Source of the DNA: Labrys miyagiensis
GTDB taxonomy: Bacteria; Pseudomonadota; Alphaproteobacteria; Rhizobiales; Labraceae
DNA: 64,000 nt
Assembly: GCF_030160835.1 (NCBI RefSeq)
Contig: NZ_BSPC01000015.1
Coordinates: 310,001 to 374,000 of the forward strand
Reading direction: 5' to 3'
In this document: in pieces, positions 1 through 11,549 of the stretch
How the letters are laid out: each line of letters begins with the position of its first letter
Numbering within the stretch: the first letter of the stretch is position 1
The notes under the pieces: model-generated
The model's database searches: none
What the model was told of the DNA's origin: nothing
What the model saw: only the letters and a program-made list of their open reading frames with translations
Translations under genes and position numbers: made by a program

Positions 1-1167
<1,167 letters not shown>

Positions 1168-1202
1168 TTAATCCTATGAATGGAAGGGTCGGACGCTGTG
1201 CA

Positions 1203-1517
1203 TCAGGCCGCTTTGGCGGTAACCTTCACCTCATCGACGATGCCCATGACATCGCTCTCCTTCATGATCAGGAGATCCTGGCCGTCGATCTTGACTTCTG
1301 TACCCGACCATTTGCCGAATAGGACGATGTCGCCCGGCTTGAGGCCAATTGGAATGAGCTTGCCGGCCTCGTCGCGACCCCCAGGGCCGACGGCGATCAC
1401 TTCGCCCTCCTGAGGTTTCTCTTTCGCGGTGTCGGGAATGATGATCCCGCCTTTGGACCTATCTTCGCCTTCGAGCCGCCTGATGGCGACCCTGTCGTGC
1501 AAAGGTCGGAATGTCAT
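1203..1517 (-). CDS. groES: Co-chaperonin GroES (10 kDa)
   Basis: Heptameric lid of the GroEL chaperonin. The 104-residue product begins [19 protein letters not shown], contains the mobile-loop region [19 protein letters not shown] near residues 22-40 and ends in the typical IVDEVKV strand; its length is normal for the family. It is the first gene of the operon with groEL and lies about 60 bases downstream of a perfect CIRCE operator, so heat-shock control through the HrcA repressor is expected. Confidence 0.97.
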   Translation of the reverse strand: MTFRPLHDRVAIRRLEGEDRSKGGIIIPDTAKEKPQEGEVIAVGPGGRDEAGKLIPIGLKPGDIVLFGKWSGTEVKIDGQDLLIMKESDVMGIVDEVKVTAKAA

Positions 1518-1575
1518 TGGGGTACCCCTTTCGGGCTGGCGCGCGTCGGCGCGCTGCCCCGTCCTTATACGCCCT

Positions 1576-1602
1576 TTAGCACTCTAGCGCTACGAGTGCT
1601 AA
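1576..1602 (-). promoter_or_regulatory. CIRCE operator (HrcA site) of groESL
   Basis: A perfect inverted repeat, TTAGCACTC, nine bases, then GAGTGCTAA, matches the CIRCE consensus exactly. It sits about 60 bases upstream of the groES start. CIRCE is the binding site of the heat-shock repressor HrcA. No hrcA gene is in the window. Confidence 0.95.
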
Positions 1603-1882
1603 AAGTAATTGATAAAAATATTTTTGAATTACTGAGAAAAATTTTCAGTTCATAGGCCTTTCGATTACCGAATTAAAATAATTCACTCTTGGTGAAAATT
1701 ATAGCTATTTCACGAAACAAGGAGTAATATGAGAATGTTAGGTTGTAGTGTTTGATATTTGTGAAAAATTGAATCTAAAATCCTCTTTCGAATATTTTTC
1801 TCTTCACAGATTTTAAGAATTTAGTTTCTGGCCTGGCATTCCTTGGCAGGCAAATCGCGTTGAACGCGTCGGGGTAAGCCAA
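1603..1882. other. AT-rich intergenic region between groES and a small plus-strand gene
   Basis: About 280 bases of strongly AT-rich DNA in an otherwise GC-rich window. It must hold the groESL promoter on the minus strand upstream of CIRCE and perhaps the promoter of the gene at 1883. I see no coding frame and no -35/-10 pair I would defend. Confidence 0.6.
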
Positions 1883-2086
1883 ATGAAACAGCATAAATTC
1901 AAGCTCGGCGAGCATGTCTCACTACGGAGCGAGCATCGCGATATGGCGGATGGTACTGGCTACGAAGTAATCCGCCTCCTGCCCGAGATATCGCCCGAAC
2001 CGCAATACCGTATCAAGCGCAGCATTGAGATTCATGAGCGAGTTGCTGGCGAGCATCTGCTCCACAGTACCGACCGGGTGAAATGA
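1883..2086 (+). CDS. Conserved small hypothetical protein, 67 aa
   Basis: A 67-residue protein with the pattern FKLGEHVSLRS, then GYEVIRLLPE, PQYRIK and HERVAGEHLL. I recognise this layout from small conserved alphaproteobacterial proteins of unknown function, in which a short beta-rich segment is followed by a YRIKS..E.HERV signature. It is soluble, with no signal peptide or membrane segment. It stands alone, preceded by the AT-rich groES upstream region and followed by about 190 non-coding bases. No function can be assigned. Confidence 0.7.
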   Translation: MKQHKFKLGEHVSLRSEHRDMADGTGYEVIRLLPEISPEPQYRIKRSIEIHERVAGEHLLHSTDRVK

Positions 2087-2278
2087 TACAGACCCGGTCT
2101 TTCCCCTCCCTTTCGCCTGGCGACGAACCTGCGAACGCGATCGCAAGGTGGAGGAATGAAGGTGGCGCACACAGGTACCTCCCAATCCACTTTGCAGGCA
2201 GACGCGTAGCGGCCATCCGTGAAGGCGGAGCCTAAGGCCACTTGCGCAGGAATTATCCGATCACCGGGGAGAGACGGG

Positions 2279-2560
2279 ATGGCCATTCGTACAACTCAGT
2301 CGACCGTAACGTTCATGAAGCCGTTCCAAATCGACGGCATGGAGGAGAACCAGCCTCCGGGCGACTATCGGGTCGACATGGATGAGGAACTGCTCGAGGG
2401 CCTGTCGTTTCTCGCCTATCGACGCATCGCGGCTCTTATTCATCTGCCGGCGATTTCCAAGCCACAGAACCCGATACAGATCGTGCGCATCGCGCCAGCC
2501 GAATTCGATGCTATGCTGCAACTCGATGGGGCTGCGGCAAGAGCAGTCGGGCCGTCTTGA
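2279..2560 (+). CDS. Conserved small hypothetical protein, 93 aa
   Basis: The start at 2279 (MAIRTTQSTVTF) is chosen because a GGGGAGAG ribosome-binding sequence lies just upstream; an earlier in-frame ATG at 2219 has less support. The protein carries the pattern FQIDGMEENQPPGDYRVDM.EELLEGLSF.AYRR, a small conserved family I associate with Rhizobiales; its function is unknown. Its stop codon overlaps the ATG of the next gene (TGATG), which implies translational coupling with the receiver-domain protein. Confidence 0.75.
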   Translation: MAIRTTQSTVTFMKPFQIDGMEENQPPGDYRVDMDEELLEGLSFLAYRRIAALIHLPAISKPQNPIQIVRIAPAEFDAMLQLDGAAARAVGPS

Positions 2561-3099
2561 TGCTTGAAGCAGGAGGAGGGCTACGCGGCCCTAAGGCTTT
2601 TGTCGGCTCTGTTGAGAGTAGCACAGATGCAAGGCCCCCAATTTTGCCTTGCCTTGCGCTGTCTCGGGTCATCGCCGCCACTGCCAACGGCGTTGATGGT
2701 CACAACGACGGCCATCTCGACCTCCCAGCGACTTCGGCTTTGGTTCTGCTGGTCGAATGCGATCTCGCATCCCTGCTGATCTGCGCAAACGAACTACTCG
2801 ACGAAGGATATGAGGTCATCGAGAGCGAGAGTGCCGTCACCGCGATGGCAATGCTCCTGCTTCGCCGCGATTTCGATGTGATGATTGTCGATATCGACGT
2901 GGATCATGCGCCAGAAGGACTGGCCCTTGTACGCTATGCAACCCGTCATCTTCCTGCGATGAAGATTCTGATCCACTCTGCCTGGATCGACGTTCAGAAC
3001 GAGCCAGATGTCATCGTAGCCGGCCTTTTGCCGAAGCCCTATCCCCCCGGTGCTTTGGTTCGCCAGATGCTAGCCCTGCTGACGCCGCCGACTCGATAG
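2560..3099 (+). CDS. Stand-alone response regulator receiver-domain protein
   Basis: About 180 residues. The first 65 show no known domain. From about residue 66 the sequence follows a CheY-like receiver: hydrophobic strand VLLVEC, DFDVMIVDIDVD with the likely phospho-acceptor Asp near residue 108, IHSAW, and LLPKPYPPGALV with the conserved Lys-Pro pair. No output domain follows. The ATG overlaps the stop of the preceding small gene. Single-domain receivers of this kind often act in phosphorelays, but the kinase partner is not in the neighbourhood. Confidence 0.75.
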   Translation: MLEAGGGLRGPKAFVGSVESSTDARPPILPCLALSRVIAATANGVDGHNDGHLDLPATSALVLLVECDLASLLICANELLDEGYEVIESESAVTAMAMLLLRRDFDVMIVDIDVDHAPEGLALVRYATRHLPAMKILIHSAWIDVQNEPDVIVAGLLPKPYPPGALVRQMLALLTPPTR

Positions 3100-3144
3100 A
3101 CGCCAGTTTGAGCCGCTAATGGCCGGGAGGATTGCGGCCAGATC

Positions 3145-3756
3145 TCAAGGACGTATCGTCTGCGCGCTCTCACGGATCCCACGCAGCACAAGTTGGTAAT
3201 GAAGCGCGACCACCTCGTCTTCACTCAAGCGCCCGTCCGGCGCGTACCAGCCGACCACGCCGGTGAGTTGCGCCAGGATGGCATAGGTCGCGACCTTCAC
3301 GTCGGGCACGGTGAACACGCCATCGGCCGCGCCCTCTGCGAGGATGTCGGCAAGCCGCCGTTCATAGTCCCGGCGCAGGCCGGTGATCACAGCGCGGTTC
3401 CGCGGTTCCAGGCTGCGCAGCTCCGAATTGTTGACGAACACCTCCATCTTGCGGGTGAGATGATAGCGCAGATGGAAGTCGACGAAGGCATCGAGCCGGG
3501 CGAGGGGGCCTTCCACCCCAGCAAGGGCCTCGTCGAGCGCGGCGGTGAGCGTGCGCATATGCCCGGACAATAGCTCGAACAGCAGGGCCTGCTTGGTGGC
3601 AATGTGGTTGTACAGAGAGCCTGGTTGGACGCCGACCATCTCGGCAAGATCGCGCAGGCTCATGCCCTCATAGCCGTGCTCGAAGATCAGCCTGAGGCCG
3701 GCGGCGCGGATCGCCTCTGCCGTCTTCGCCCCATCCGAGCCAGCCCTGCGTGCCAT
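3145..3756 (-). CDS. TetR-family transcriptional regulator, probable regulator of the liu/bkd operon
   Basis: A 203-residue TetR protein. The N-terminal helix-turn-helix is at residues 15-60 (IFEHGYEGMSLRDLAEMV, then PGSLYNHIATK); the rest is an all-helical ligand-binding domain (TetR_C type). It is transcribed divergently from liuB across a 120-base gap containing an AACGTACGTT palindrome, the normal arrangement for an autoregulating repressor. From context it likely responds to an acyl-CoA intermediate of leucine breakdown; TetR regulators of such pathways are known, but the ligand here is inference. Confidence 0.88.
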   Translation of the reverse strand: MARRAGSDGAKTAEAIRAAGLRLIFEHGYEGMSLRDLAEMVGVQPGSLYNHIATKQALLFELLSGHMRTLTAALDEALAGVEGPLARLDAFVDFHLRYHLTRKMEVFVNNSELRSLEPRNRAVITGLRRDYERRLADILAEGAADGVFTVPDVKVATYAILAQLTGVVGWYAPDGRLSEDEVVALHYQLVLRGIRESAQTIRP

Positions 3757-3805
3757 GATTACCAGCCGTGCTAATTCACTTGCGGATCGGTCCGCGCCTC
3801 ATTAT

Positions 3806-3829
3806 AAAAACTAACGTACGTTCTTTTAT
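3806..3829. promoter_or_regulatory. Palindromic operator candidate between tetR and liuB
   Basis: The 10-base perfect palindrome AACGTACGTT at 3813-3822 is extended by an A-run on the left and a matching T-run on the right, giving an imperfect palindrome of about 20-24 bases in a locally AT-rich stretch. It sits in the divergent promoter region of the TetR gene and the liu operon and is the best candidate for the TetR binding site. No other palindrome of this quality is in the gap. Confidence 0.6.
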
Positions 3830-3876
3830 GATGAAATGCTGGCTGCGGCAAGCAGCCGAAGGGCAAGGCGCACCGC

Positions 3877-5484
3877 ATGCCGATCATAGGGGATACAGTC
3901 GATCGGCGTTCAGATGCGTATCGGCGCAATCGCGAAACGCTGCTCTCCCTCAGCTCGGACCTGAAGGAAAAGATCGCCCAGGCCGCCTTGGGCGGCTCGG
4001 CTCGGGCGCGCGAACGGCATGTCAAGCGGGGCAAGTTGCTGCCGCGCCAGCGCATTGATCTCCTGCTCGACCCGGGTTCGCCCTTCCTCGAGCTCTCGCA
4101 GCTCGCCGCTTTCGGCCTTTACGACGACGAGGTGCCGGCCGCCGGCCTGATCACCGGCCTCGGCCGCGTCAGTGGGCGCGAATGCATGGTGGTGGCCAAT
4201 GACGCAACGGTGAAGGGCGGCACCTATTTCCCGATGACGGTGAAGAAGCATCTGCGGGCCCAGACCATCGCGGCCGAGAACCATCTGCCCTGCCTCTATC
4301 TCGTTGATTCCGGCGGTGCCTTCCTGCCGAAGCAGGACGAGGTGTTTCCCGACCGGGAGCATTTCGGCCGCATCTTCTTCAACCAGGCTCGGCTGTCATC
4401 CGCAGGCGTCCCGCAGATCGCCGTGGTTATGGGCAGTTCCACCGCAGGCGGCGCCTATGTGCCCGCCATGGCCGACCAGGTCGTCATGGTGCGGGATCAG
4501 GCGACGATCTTCCTGGGTGGCCCGCCTCTGGTGAAGGCCGCCACGGGCGAGACCGTCAGCGCCGAGGAACTCGGCGGCACCGATACCCATACCCGCATCT
4601 CCGGTGTTGCCGATTACGCTGCGGAGAACGATGCGCAGGCGCTCGGTCTGGCCCGCGAGATCGTCGCCGGCCTCAACCGCCGCAAGCCCGGTGCTGGCGA
4701 GCGGCAGGCGCCGCGTGCCCCCCTCTACGAAGCCGATGAGATCTACGGCATCGTCTCCGCCGATCCGCGCAAGCCTTATGACGCCAGCCAGGTCATTGCC
4801 CGCCTGGTCGATGGCTCGGAGTTCGATGAGTTCAAGGCGGCCTACGGCTCGACCCTTGTGACCGGCTTCGCGCACATCTGGGGCTACCCGGTGGCCATCC
4901 TCGCCAACAATGGCATCCTCTTTTCGGAATCGGCGCTGAAGGGCGCGCATTTCATCGAGCTTGCCTGCCAGCGCGGCATACCGCTCGTCTTCCTACAGAA
5001 CATCACCGGCTTCATGGTCGGGCGCGACTACGAGGCCCGTGGCATCGCCAAGGATGGCGCCAAGCTGGTAGCCGCGGTGGCGGCGGCCGACGTTCCGAAA
5101 TTCACGGTGGTGATCGGCAATTCCTTCGGCGCCGGCAATTACGCCATGTGCGGCCGGGCCTACGATCCGCGCTTCCTGTGGATGTGGCCGAATGCGCGCA
5201 TCTCGGTGATGGGGGGCGAGCAGGCCGCCAATGTGCTGGCGCAGGTGCGACGCGATGCTTCGCGGAACGATCAGTCCACAATCGATGGGGAAGCGGAAGA
5301 GGCCTTCAAGGCGCCGATCCGCGCCCAGTATGAGGAGCAGGGCAGTCCCTATTATTCCACCGCGCGCCTCTGGGACGATGGTATCATCGATCCCGCCGAA
5401 ACGCGCATGGTGCTGGCGCTCGGCCTGTCGGCAGTGCGTAACGCCCCGGTCAGGGAGACACGCTTCGGCGTGTTCCGCATGTGA
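3877..5484 (+). CDS. liuB: Methylcrotonyl-CoA carboxylase beta subunit (carboxyltransferase)
   Basis: A 535-residue biotin-dependent carboxyltransferase. It transfers carboxyl from biotin to 3-methylcrotonyl-CoA, giving 3-methylglutaconyl-CoA in leucine catabolism. The N-terminal half holds the acyl-CoA domain ([33 protein letters not shown]); the C-terminal half has the carboxybiotin domain ([38 protein letters not shown]). These motifs and the neighbours favour MCC over propionyl-CoA carboxylase. It is the first gene of the operon and overlaps liuC by four bases. Confidence 0.95.
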   Translation: MPIIGDTVDRRSDAYRRNRETLLSLSSDLKEKIAQAALGGSARARERHVKRGKLLPRQRIDLLLDPGSPFLELSQLAAFGLYDDEVPAAGLITGLGRVSGRECMVVANDATVKGGTYFPMTVKKHLRAQTIAAENHLPCLYLVDSGGAFLPKQDEVFPDREHFGRIFFNQARLSSAGVPQIAVVMGSSTAGGAYVPAMADQVVMVRDQATIFLGGPPLVKAATGETVSAEELGGTDTHTRISGVADYAAENDAQALGLAREIVAGLNRRKPGAGERQAPRAPLYEADEIYGIVSADPRKPYDASQVIARLVDGSEFDEFKAAYGSTLVTGFAHIWGYPVAILANNGILFSESALKGAHFIELACQRGIPLVFLQNITGFMVGRDYEARGIAKDGAKLVAAVAAADVPKFTVVIGNSFGAGNYAMCGRAYDPRFLWMWPNARISVMGGEQAANVLAQVRRDASRNDQSTIDGEAEEAFKAPIRAQYEEQGSPYYSTARLWDDGIIDPAETRMVLALGLSAVRNAPVRETRFGVFRM

Positions 5485-6254
5485 GCCTGCATGTGCACAG
5501 GGAAGGCACGGTTGCGGTCATTACGCTCGACCGCCCCGAGGTGATGAACGCCTTCGACGATCATCTCATCGCCGAGCTGACGCGGGCCTATAGTGCCGTC
5601 GGCCAGGACCCGGCGATCCGCGCCGTCGTGCTGCGTGCCGAGGGGGCGGCCTTCTCGGCGGGGGCCGATCTTGCCTGGATGCGCCGGGTGGCCGACGCGT
5701 CGCCGGAGGACAATCTCGCCGACGCCCGGCTGCTCGCCGAATTAATGCGTGTTGTCGATACCTGCCCCAAGCCCACGCTGGTCCGCATCCACGGTGCCGT
5801 CTTTGGTGGGGCAGTCGGCCTGATCGCCTGCTCGGATATCGCCATTGCCGTGCCGGAGGCGCGCTTCGCTCTCAGTGAAGTGCGGCTCGGCCTGATCCCC
5901 TCTGTCATCAGCCCCTATGTCGTCCGCGCCATCGGCGTGCGCGCGGCCCGGCGCCTGTTCGTCACGGCCGAACGTTTCTCGGCCGAGGAAGCGCTGCGGC
6001 TGGGGCTGATCCACGAAATCGTCTCGGTCAAGGAACTGGACGAGGCCATCGAACGCGCCCTGTCGGCCATCCTGTCCGGCGGGCCGCGGGCGGTGCTTGC
6101 GGCGAAGAAACTCGCCGGCGACATGGATGGCCCGATCACGGCCGAGAGGATCGAGGAAAGTGCGCGTCGGATCGCCACTATCCGCTCATCGCCCGAGGCC
6201 CGCGAGGGACTGGCCGCCTTCTTTGCCAAGCGCAAGCCGGGATGGATGCCGTGA
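5481..6254 (+). CDS. liuC: Enoyl-CoA hydratase family, probable methylglutaconyl-CoA hydratase
   Basis: A 257-residue crotonase-fold protein. It likely hydrates 3-methylglutaconyl-CoA to HMG-CoA, the step between MCC and HMG-CoA lyase. The oxyanion-hole motifs [11 protein letters not shown] (about residue 57) and [19 protein letters not shown] (about residue 100) are present, followed by [15 protein letters not shown]. The start is GTG inside the liuB stop (GTGA overlap). Assignment beyond the superfamily rests on its position between liuB and liuD. Confidence 0.9.
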   Translation: MSLHVHREGTVAVITLDRPEVMNAFDDHLIAELTRAYSAVGQDPAIRAVVLRAEGAAFSAGADLAWMRRVADASPEDNLADARLLAELMRVVDTCPKPTLVRIHGAVFGGAVGLIACSDIAIAVPEARFALSEVRLGLIPSVISPYVVRAIGVRAARRLFVTAERFSAEEALRLGLIHEIVSVKELDEAIERALSAILSGGPRAVLAAKKLAGDMDGPITAERIEESARRIATIRSSPEAREGLAAFFAKRKPGWMP

Positions 6255-8269
6255 GCGATGGTGCGCGGACAAGGATTCGCACCTTGCTGATCGCCAATCG
6301 CAGCGAGATCGCGGTGCGCATCATCCGCACGGCCCGCGTCATGGGCATTCGGAGTGTCGCGGTGTTCTCGGACGCCGACGCCGGCAGTCTTGCCGTGAAG
6401 CTTGCGGATGAGGCGGTTTGCATCGGGCCGCCGCCGGCCCGCGAGAGCTATCTCGCCATCGAGAAGATCATGGCGGCGGCCAAGGCCAGTGGTGCCGATG
6501 CTGTGCATCCCGGCTATGGCTTCTTGGCCGAGAATGCCGATTTCGCCGCCACCTGCGTCGAAGCAGGCCTCATCTTCGTTGGCCCCACCGCCGCCACCAT
6601 CCGCGCCATGGGCGACAAGGCACAGGCGCGGGTGCGCATGGCGGCGGCGGGCGTGCCCGTGCTTCAGGGTTATGATGGCGAGGATCGGTCGCCCGGGGCA
6701 CTGGCAAAGGCCGCTGAAACCATCGGCTTTCCGTTGCTGATCAAGCCTTCAGCCGGAGGCGGCGGCAAGGGCATGCGTGTGGTGGAAACGGCCGGGGATC
6801 TTCCTGCAGCCCTGCACGCAGCGCAGCGCGAGGCGGTGGCCGCCTTTGGCGACGGCCGGGTCATCCTGGAGCTTTATCTGCAGAAGGCCCGGCATGTAGA
6901 GGTGCAGGTGTTCGCCGACAGTTTCGGCAACGTCGTGCATCTCTTCGACCGCGATTGCTCGGTGCAGCGCCGCCACCAGAAGGTGATCGAGGAGGCGCCG
7001 GCGCCGGACCTGCCGCAGACGCTGCGCCGGGATCTCCATAGGGCCGCCATCACCTGCGCGCGCTCGGTCGACTACCGCGGCGCCGGCACGGTGGAATTCC
7101 TGGTGGCGGATGACCGCTTCTTCTTCATGGAGATGAACACCAGGCTGCAGGTCGAGCATCCGGTCACGGAGGCGATCACCGGTCTCGACCTCGTTGAATG
7201 GCAGCTGCGTGTCGCCGCCGGCGAAAGGCTGCCGCTGCCTCAGGCTGCGATCACCTGCCAGGGCCATGCGATGGAGGCGCGGCTGTGTGCCGAGGATCCC
7301 GACAGTGGCTTCCTGCCGAGCACGGGCCGCATCGAGCATCTCGCCTTGCCTGCGGGCAGACCCGGCATACGTGTCGATACCGGGTTCCAGGCTGGCGACT
7401 GCATTTCGGTCCATTACGATTCCCTGCTCGCCAAGATCATTGCCCGTGGCGCCGATCGGGGAGACGCCATGGCTCGCCTTGCGGCGGCGCTCAGAGCCAC
7501 GGAAGTTGTCGGCCCCGCCACCAACCGCGCCTTCCTCGCCCGCATCATCGACCATCCGGCCTTTGCGGGAATTGATGATCTCGACACCCGGTTTATCGAA
7601 CGCCATGACGCGGATCTGCTGGCACCCGCGCCTCCACCTGAAGCCTCCGTGATCGCTGCGGCCGCCTTCCTCGCATTACGGGGAATGGAGCGCGTCTCCG
7701 GTCAGGCGGCCGATCCGGCCGACCCGTTTTCGCCCTGGGACCGGACCCATGGCTGGCGGCTCGGTGGCGCGGCAAGTCGGCGGCTCGAGCTCGCGATCGC
7801 GGGCGACACGGCTGCCGTAGACGTCACCTGGGCACGGGAAGGGTACGAGCTTGCCTTCGCAGGACACCGCCTCTCCGTGTCGGGGCGTTCCGAGCCGGGC
7901 GGTGCCGCGAGGCTTCGGATCGATGACCGGCTCGTCAATCTGCGCTTCTTTGCGCAGGGCGCCGATATCCATCTTTTCGCCGGGGGAATGGTCTATCGTT
8001 TCACGGTCCTTGCTCCTGGGCGCTCGCAAGGGGGCAAGGAGACTGCCGGCGGCCGGATCGTCTCTCCCATGCCCGGCCTCGTCCTCGCGGTCTCGGCGAC
8101 GGCGGGCGACGCGGTCGAGAAGGGGCAGGCGCTGGTGGTGATCGAGGCCATGAAGATGGAGCACACTGTCGCGGCGCCACGCGCGGGCAGGGTGCGCTCG
8201 GTCGATGTCGGCGTCGGCGAGCAGGTTGTGGCCGGCGCGGAACTCGTGGTGCTGGAGGCGGACGCATGA
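6242..8269 (+). CDS. liuD: Methylcrotonyl-CoA carboxylase alpha subunit (biotin carboxylase + biotin carrier)
   Basis: A 675-residue protein that carboxylates its own biotin with ATP and bicarbonate. Domains in order: biotin carboxylase N-terminal (LLIANRSEIAVRIIRTARVM), ATP-grasp with the glycine loop KPSAGGGGKGMRVV, MEMNTRLQVEHPVTE, the BC C-terminal domain, a middle BT-like region, and a C-terminal biotinyl domain with AMKMEH (biotin on the Lys). It starts inside the last codons of liuC (13-base overlap) and ends overlapping liuE by four bases, indicating tight co-translation. Confidence 0.96.
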   Translation: MDAVSDGARTRIRTLLIANRSEIAVRIIRTARVMGIRSVAVFSDADAGSLAVKLADEAVCIGPPPARESYLAIEKIMAAAKASGADAVHPGYGFLAENADFAATCVEAGLIFVGPTAATIRAMGDKAQARVRMAAAGVPVLQGYDGEDRSPGALAKAAETIGFPLLIKPSAGGGGKGMRVVETAGDLPAALHAAQREAVAAFGDGRVILELYLQKARHVEVQVFADSFGNVVHLFDRDCSVQRRHQKVIEEAPAPDLPQTLRRDLHRAAITCARSVDYRGAGTVEFLVADDRFFFMEMNTRLQVEHPVTEAITGLDLVEWQLRVAAGERLPLPQAAITCQGHAMEARLCAEDPDSGFLPSTGRIEHLALPAGRPGIRVDTGFQAGDCISVHYDSLLAKIIARGADRGDAMARLAAALRATEVVGPATNRAFLARIIDHPAFAGIDDLDTRFIERHDADLLAPAPPPEASVIAAAAFLALRGMERVSGQAADPADPFSPWDRTHGWRLGGAASRRLELAIAGDTAAVDVTWAREGYELAFAGHRLSVSGRSEPGGAARLRIDDRLVNLRFFAQGADIHLFAGGMVYRFTVLAPGRSQGGKETAGGRIVSPMPGLVLAVSATAGDAVEKGQALVVIEAMKMEHTVAAPRAGRVRSVDVGVGEQVVAGAELVVLEADA

Positions 8270-9189
8270 GCCGGGCGAGATCGATCCATGTCGTCGAAGT
8301 CGGGCCGCGCGACGGGTTGCAGAACGAGGCGAGGGTCCTGCCGGTCGCCGCCCGCATTGGCCTGATCAAGGCGCTGGCCGGAGCGGGGCTCAGAACGATC
8401 GAAGCGGGCAGCTTCGTCTCGCCCAGGCATGTGCCGCAAATGGCCGATACGGCCGGCGTGCTAGCCGGCTTGTCGCTGCCGCCGAAGATCCGCCTGCCGG
8501 TTCTGGTACCCAATGGCCGCGGTTTCGGTGACGCCCTCACCGCTGGCGCGCGCAGCATCGCCGTGTTCGCCGCGGCCTCGGAATCCTTCAGCCGTCACAA
8601 TATCGGGCGCGGCATCGACCAGAGCCTGGCGGACTATCGGCCCATCGTGGCCGAGGCGCGCGCCAAGGGGTTGCGGGTGCGCGGCTATGTCAGCTGCGTG
8701 CTCGGCTGCCCCTATGAGGGCAAGGTGCCGCTGACGAGGGTCGTCGATGTGGCCACGCGGCTCGCGGACATGGGCTGCGAAGAAGTCTCCCTCGGCGACA
8801 CTATCGGTGTCGGCACGCCCGATGACGCCCGCGCCATGGTTTCGGCAGTGGCTGGCGAGATCGGCATCGCTTCTGTCGCCCTGCATTTCCACGACACCTA
8901 CGGCCAGGCGCTCGCCAATGTGCTCGCCTGCCTCGACCTCGGCGTGACGACGGTGGATTCGGCCGTCGCCGGCCTTGGCGGTTGCCCCTATGCGCCGGGG
9001 GCCAGCGGGAACCTGGCGACCGAGGATCTGGTTTACATGCTGGCGGGTCTCGGGGTCGAAACCGGCGTCGATCTAAGGCGACTCACTGCGGCAGGCACGG
9101 CCGTCTGCGCGGTCCTCGGCACCAAGCCACGATCGCGAGCCGCGCAGGCCCTGGCGGCGCAAATGACGGTGGAGAACACCCATGTATGA
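8266..9189 (+). CDS. liuE: Hydroxymethylglutaryl-CoA lyase
   Basis: A 307-residue TIM-barrel enzyme of the HMGL-like family. It cleaves HMG-CoA to acetyl-CoA and acetoacetate, the last committed step of leucine degradation. Seen: [17 protein letters not shown] at the N-terminus (metal and catalytic residues), the CPYEGKVPL region, [15 protein letters not shown] with metal-ligand histidines, and the active-site cysteine loop [19 protein letters not shown]. It overlaps liuD by four bases and liuA by eight. Confidence 0.96.
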   Translation: MSRARSIHVVEVGPRDGLQNEARVLPVAARIGLIKALAGAGLRTIEAGSFVSPRHVPQMADTAGVLAGLSLPPKIRLPVLVPNGRGFGDALTAGARSIAVFAAASESFSRHNIGRGIDQSLADYRPIVAEARAKGLRVRGYVSCVLGCPYEGKVPLTRVVDVATRLADMGCEEVSLGDTIGVGTPDDARAMVSAVAGEIGIASVALHFHDTYGQALANVLACLDLGVTTVDSAVAGLGGCPYAPGASGNLATEDLVYMLAGLGVETGVDLRRLTAAGTAVCAVLGTKPRSRAAQALAAQMTVENTHV

Positions 9190-10345
9190 TGGCGGTCTGA
9201 GCTTCGGTCTGGACGCCGAAATCGAGGCCCTGCGCGACAGCGTCCGACGCTTCGCCGCCGCAAAGATCGCCCCGCGCGCCACCGCTATCGACCGCGAAAA
9301 CAGCTTTCCACGCGATCTGTGGCCGGCGCTTGGCGATCTCGGCCTGCTCGGCATCACCGCCGAACCCGATTATGGCGGCGCCGGCATGGGCTATCTCGCC
9401 CATTGCGTGGCGATGGAGGAGATCAGCCGGGCCTCGGGCGCGGTCGGCCTGTCCTATGGCGCCCATTCCAATCTCGCCGTCAATCAGCTCACGCGTCATG
9501 CCACACCTAAGCAGAAGCAGCGCTATTTGCCCAAGCTGATCTCCGGCGAGCATGTCGGGGCCCTGGCGATGTCCGAAGCGGGGTCCGGTTCCGACGTGGT
9601 GTCGATGGCCCTGCGGGCGGAGGCGAGGAGTGATGGATTCGTGCTCAACGGCACCAAGATGTGGATCACCAACGGGCCGGATGCAGACGTGCTGGTCGTC
9701 TATGCCAAGACGGATCCCTCTGCCGGCCAGCGCGGCATCACCGCCTTCATCGTCGAGCGTGGCTTTACCGGCTACCGCCCTTCGCCCAAGCTCGACAAGC
9801 TTGGCATGCGCGGCTCCAACACCTGTGAACTGGTGTTCGAGGATTGCCATGTGCCGGCCGAAAACGTGCTCGGCAAGCTCAATGCGGGTGTCGGCGTGCT
9901 GATGTCCGGCCTCGATTTCGAACGCGTGGTGCTGGCCGGCGGGCCGCTCGGCCTGATGGCGGCGGCGCTCGATCTCGTGGTGCCTTATGTGCATGAGCGC
10001 CGCCAGTTCGGCGAACCTATCGGTGCGTTCCAGCTCATGCAGGGCAAGCTCGCGGACATGTACACCGCCTCGAATGCCGCCCGCGCCTATGTCTATGCCG
10101 TGGCGGCGGCTTGCGATCGCGGCCAGACCACCCGCAAGGACGCGGCGGGCTGCGTGCTCCACGCCGCCGAAGCCGCCACGCAGGTCGCCCTTCAGGCGAT
10201 CCAGGCCCTGGGCGGCAATGGCTACATCAATGATTTCCCGGCCGGACGGCTGCTTCGCGACGCCAAGCTCTACGAGATCGGCGCCGGCACGTCGGAGATC
10301 CGGCGCATGCTGATCGGGCGGGAGCTTTATCGCGAGACCCAGTGA
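9182..10345 (+). CDS. liuA: Isovaleryl-CoA dehydrogenase
   Basis: A 387-residue FAD acyl-CoA dehydrogenase oxidising isovaleryl-CoA to 3-methylcrotonyl-CoA, with electrons passed to ETF. Signature stretches are [34 protein letters not shown] and [18 protein letters not shown]. The substrate call is firm: the segment [16 protein letters not shown] carries the Glu used as catalytic base in isovaleryl-CoA dehydrogenases, while the classical C-terminal base position reads [12 protein letters not shown] with no Glu, exactly as in that subfamily. Although it acts first, it is placed after liuE in the operon. Confidence 0.95.
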   Translation: MYDGGLSFGLDAEIEALRDSVRRFAAAKIAPRATAIDRENSFPRDLWPALGDLGLLGITAEPDYGGAGMGYLAHCVAMEEISRASGAVGLSYGAHSNLAVNQLTRHATPKQKQRYLPKLISGEHVGALAMSEAGSGSDVVSMALRAEARSDGFVLNGTKMWITNGPDADVLVVYAKTDPSAGQRGITAFIVERGFTGYRPSPKLDKLGMRGSNTCELVFEDCHVPAENVLGKLNAGVGVLMSGLDFERVVLAGGPLGLMAAALDLVVPYVHERRQFGEPIGAFQLMQGKLADMYTASNAARAYVYAVAAACDRGQTTRKDAAGCVLHAAEAATQVALQAIQALGGNGYINDFPAGRLLRDAKLYEIGAGTSEIRRMLIGRELYRETQ

Positions 10346-10354
10346 GGAGACGAT

Positions 10355-11545
10355 ATGGCGGATGATCCCATCGTGATCGCGTCTTATGCGCGGACGCCCA
10401 TCGGCAGCTTCCAGGGCACTCTGTCGAGCCTGAAGGCGACGGAGCTGGGTGCCCGCGCCGTGCATGAGGCGGTCAAGCGGGCCGAGGTGGAGGGGGATGC
10501 CATTGACCAGATCTTCATAGGCTGTGTGCTCGCCGCGGGCCTCGGCCAGGCGCCCGCTCGCCAGGCCGCCATCGGCGCAGGCCTGCCCGATAGCGTCGCC
10601 GCGACCACGGTCAACAAGGTCTGTGGCTCAGGCCTGCAGGCGGCGATCCTCGCCAGCGGCCTGCTCGCTACCGGTGCCGCCGATATCGTGGTCGCCGGCG
10701 GCATGGAGAGCATGTCGAACGCGCCCTATCTGCTCGCCAAGCATCGCAGCGGCGCGCGTATCGGTCATGACCGCATCGTTGACAGCCTCTATCTCGACGG
10801 TCTGGAGGATGCCTATGACGAAGGGCGCCTGATGGGCACCTTCGCGGAGGAGACCGCAAGCGCACATCAGATCACGCGTGCCGCTCAGGACGCCTTCGCC
10901 CTCGAAAGTCTTGCGCGGGCAAGGCAGGCGCAGGACAATGGCGCCTTCGAGCGCGAGATCGTGCCCGTCCTGGTCAAGGGCCGGAACGGCGACAGCGTCG
11001 TGCAGTATGACGAGCAGCCGAAGCGCGCCGATCCCAGCCGCATTCCACAACTGAAACCGGCTTTCGGCTCCAACGGCACCATCACCGCCGCCAACGCTTC
11101 CTCTATCTCCGACGGCGCCGCCGCCTTGGTGCTGACCCGCGCCTCCGTGGCGCGGGAGCGGCATCTGCCGCAGCTTGCGCGCATCGCCGCCCATGCCGTG
11201 CATGCGCAGGCGCCGGCCGACTTCACCACTGCGCCCGCCCCGGCGATCCGCAAAGCGCTGGTCAAGGCTGGCTGGGATCCCGAAGAGGTCGACCTCTATG
11301 AGATCAACGAGGCCTTTGCCGTGGTGGCCCTGCTCGCCATGCAGGATCTCGCCATTCCGCGCGAGAAGCTCAACGTCAATGGCGGTGCCTGCGCGCTCGG
11401 CCATCCCATCGGCGCCTCCGGGGCGCGGGTGATGGCGACGCTTCTGGCCGCGATGGAAGAGCGCGGGGCGCAGCGTGGTGTCGCTTCGCTGTGCATCGGC
11501 GGTGGCGAGGCCGTCGCCATGGCCGTCGAGCGTTTGGGAGGATAA
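10355..11545 (+). CDS. Acetyl-CoA C-acetyltransferase (thiolase)
   Basis: A 396-residue degradative/acetoacetyl-CoA thiolase. The nucleophilic Cys is in [12 protein letters not shown] (near residue 90), the catalytic His in [17 protein letters not shown], and the second Cys in [12 protein letters not shown]. It would cleave acetoacetyl-CoA to two acetyl-CoA after acetoacetate is activated; no CoA-transferase or acetoacetyl-CoA synthetase is in the operon. It begins nine bases after liuA and ends four bases before bkdA1, linking the liu and bkd halves. It could also serve isoleucine or PHB metabolism. Confidence 0.92.
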   Translation: MADDPIVIASYARTPIGSFQGTLSSLKATELGARAVHEAVKRAEVEGDAIDQIFIGCVLAAGLGQAPARQAAIGAGLPDSVAATTVNKVCGSGLQAAILASGLLATGAADIVVAGGMESMSNAPYLLAKHRSGARIGHDRIVDSLYLDGLEDAYDEGRLMGTFAEETASAHQITRAAQDAFALESLARARQAQDNGAFEREIVPVLVKGRNGDSVVQYDEQPKRADPSRIPQLKPAFGSNGTITAANASSISDGAAALVLTRASVARERHLPQLARIAAHAVHAQAPADFTTAPAPAIRKALVKAGWDPEEVDLYEINEAFAVVALLAMQDLAIPREKLNVNGGACALGHPIGASGARVMATLLAAMEERGAQRGVASLCIGGGEAVAMAVERLGG

Positions 11546-11549
11546 CGGA

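Noticed and set aside
9083-10465. A 460-codon open frame on the minus strand across the isovaleryl-CoA dehydrogenase gene
   Set aside because: It is a frame opposite a well-supported gene, a common product of high GC. Its translation is His/Arg/Gly-rich and resembles no protein.
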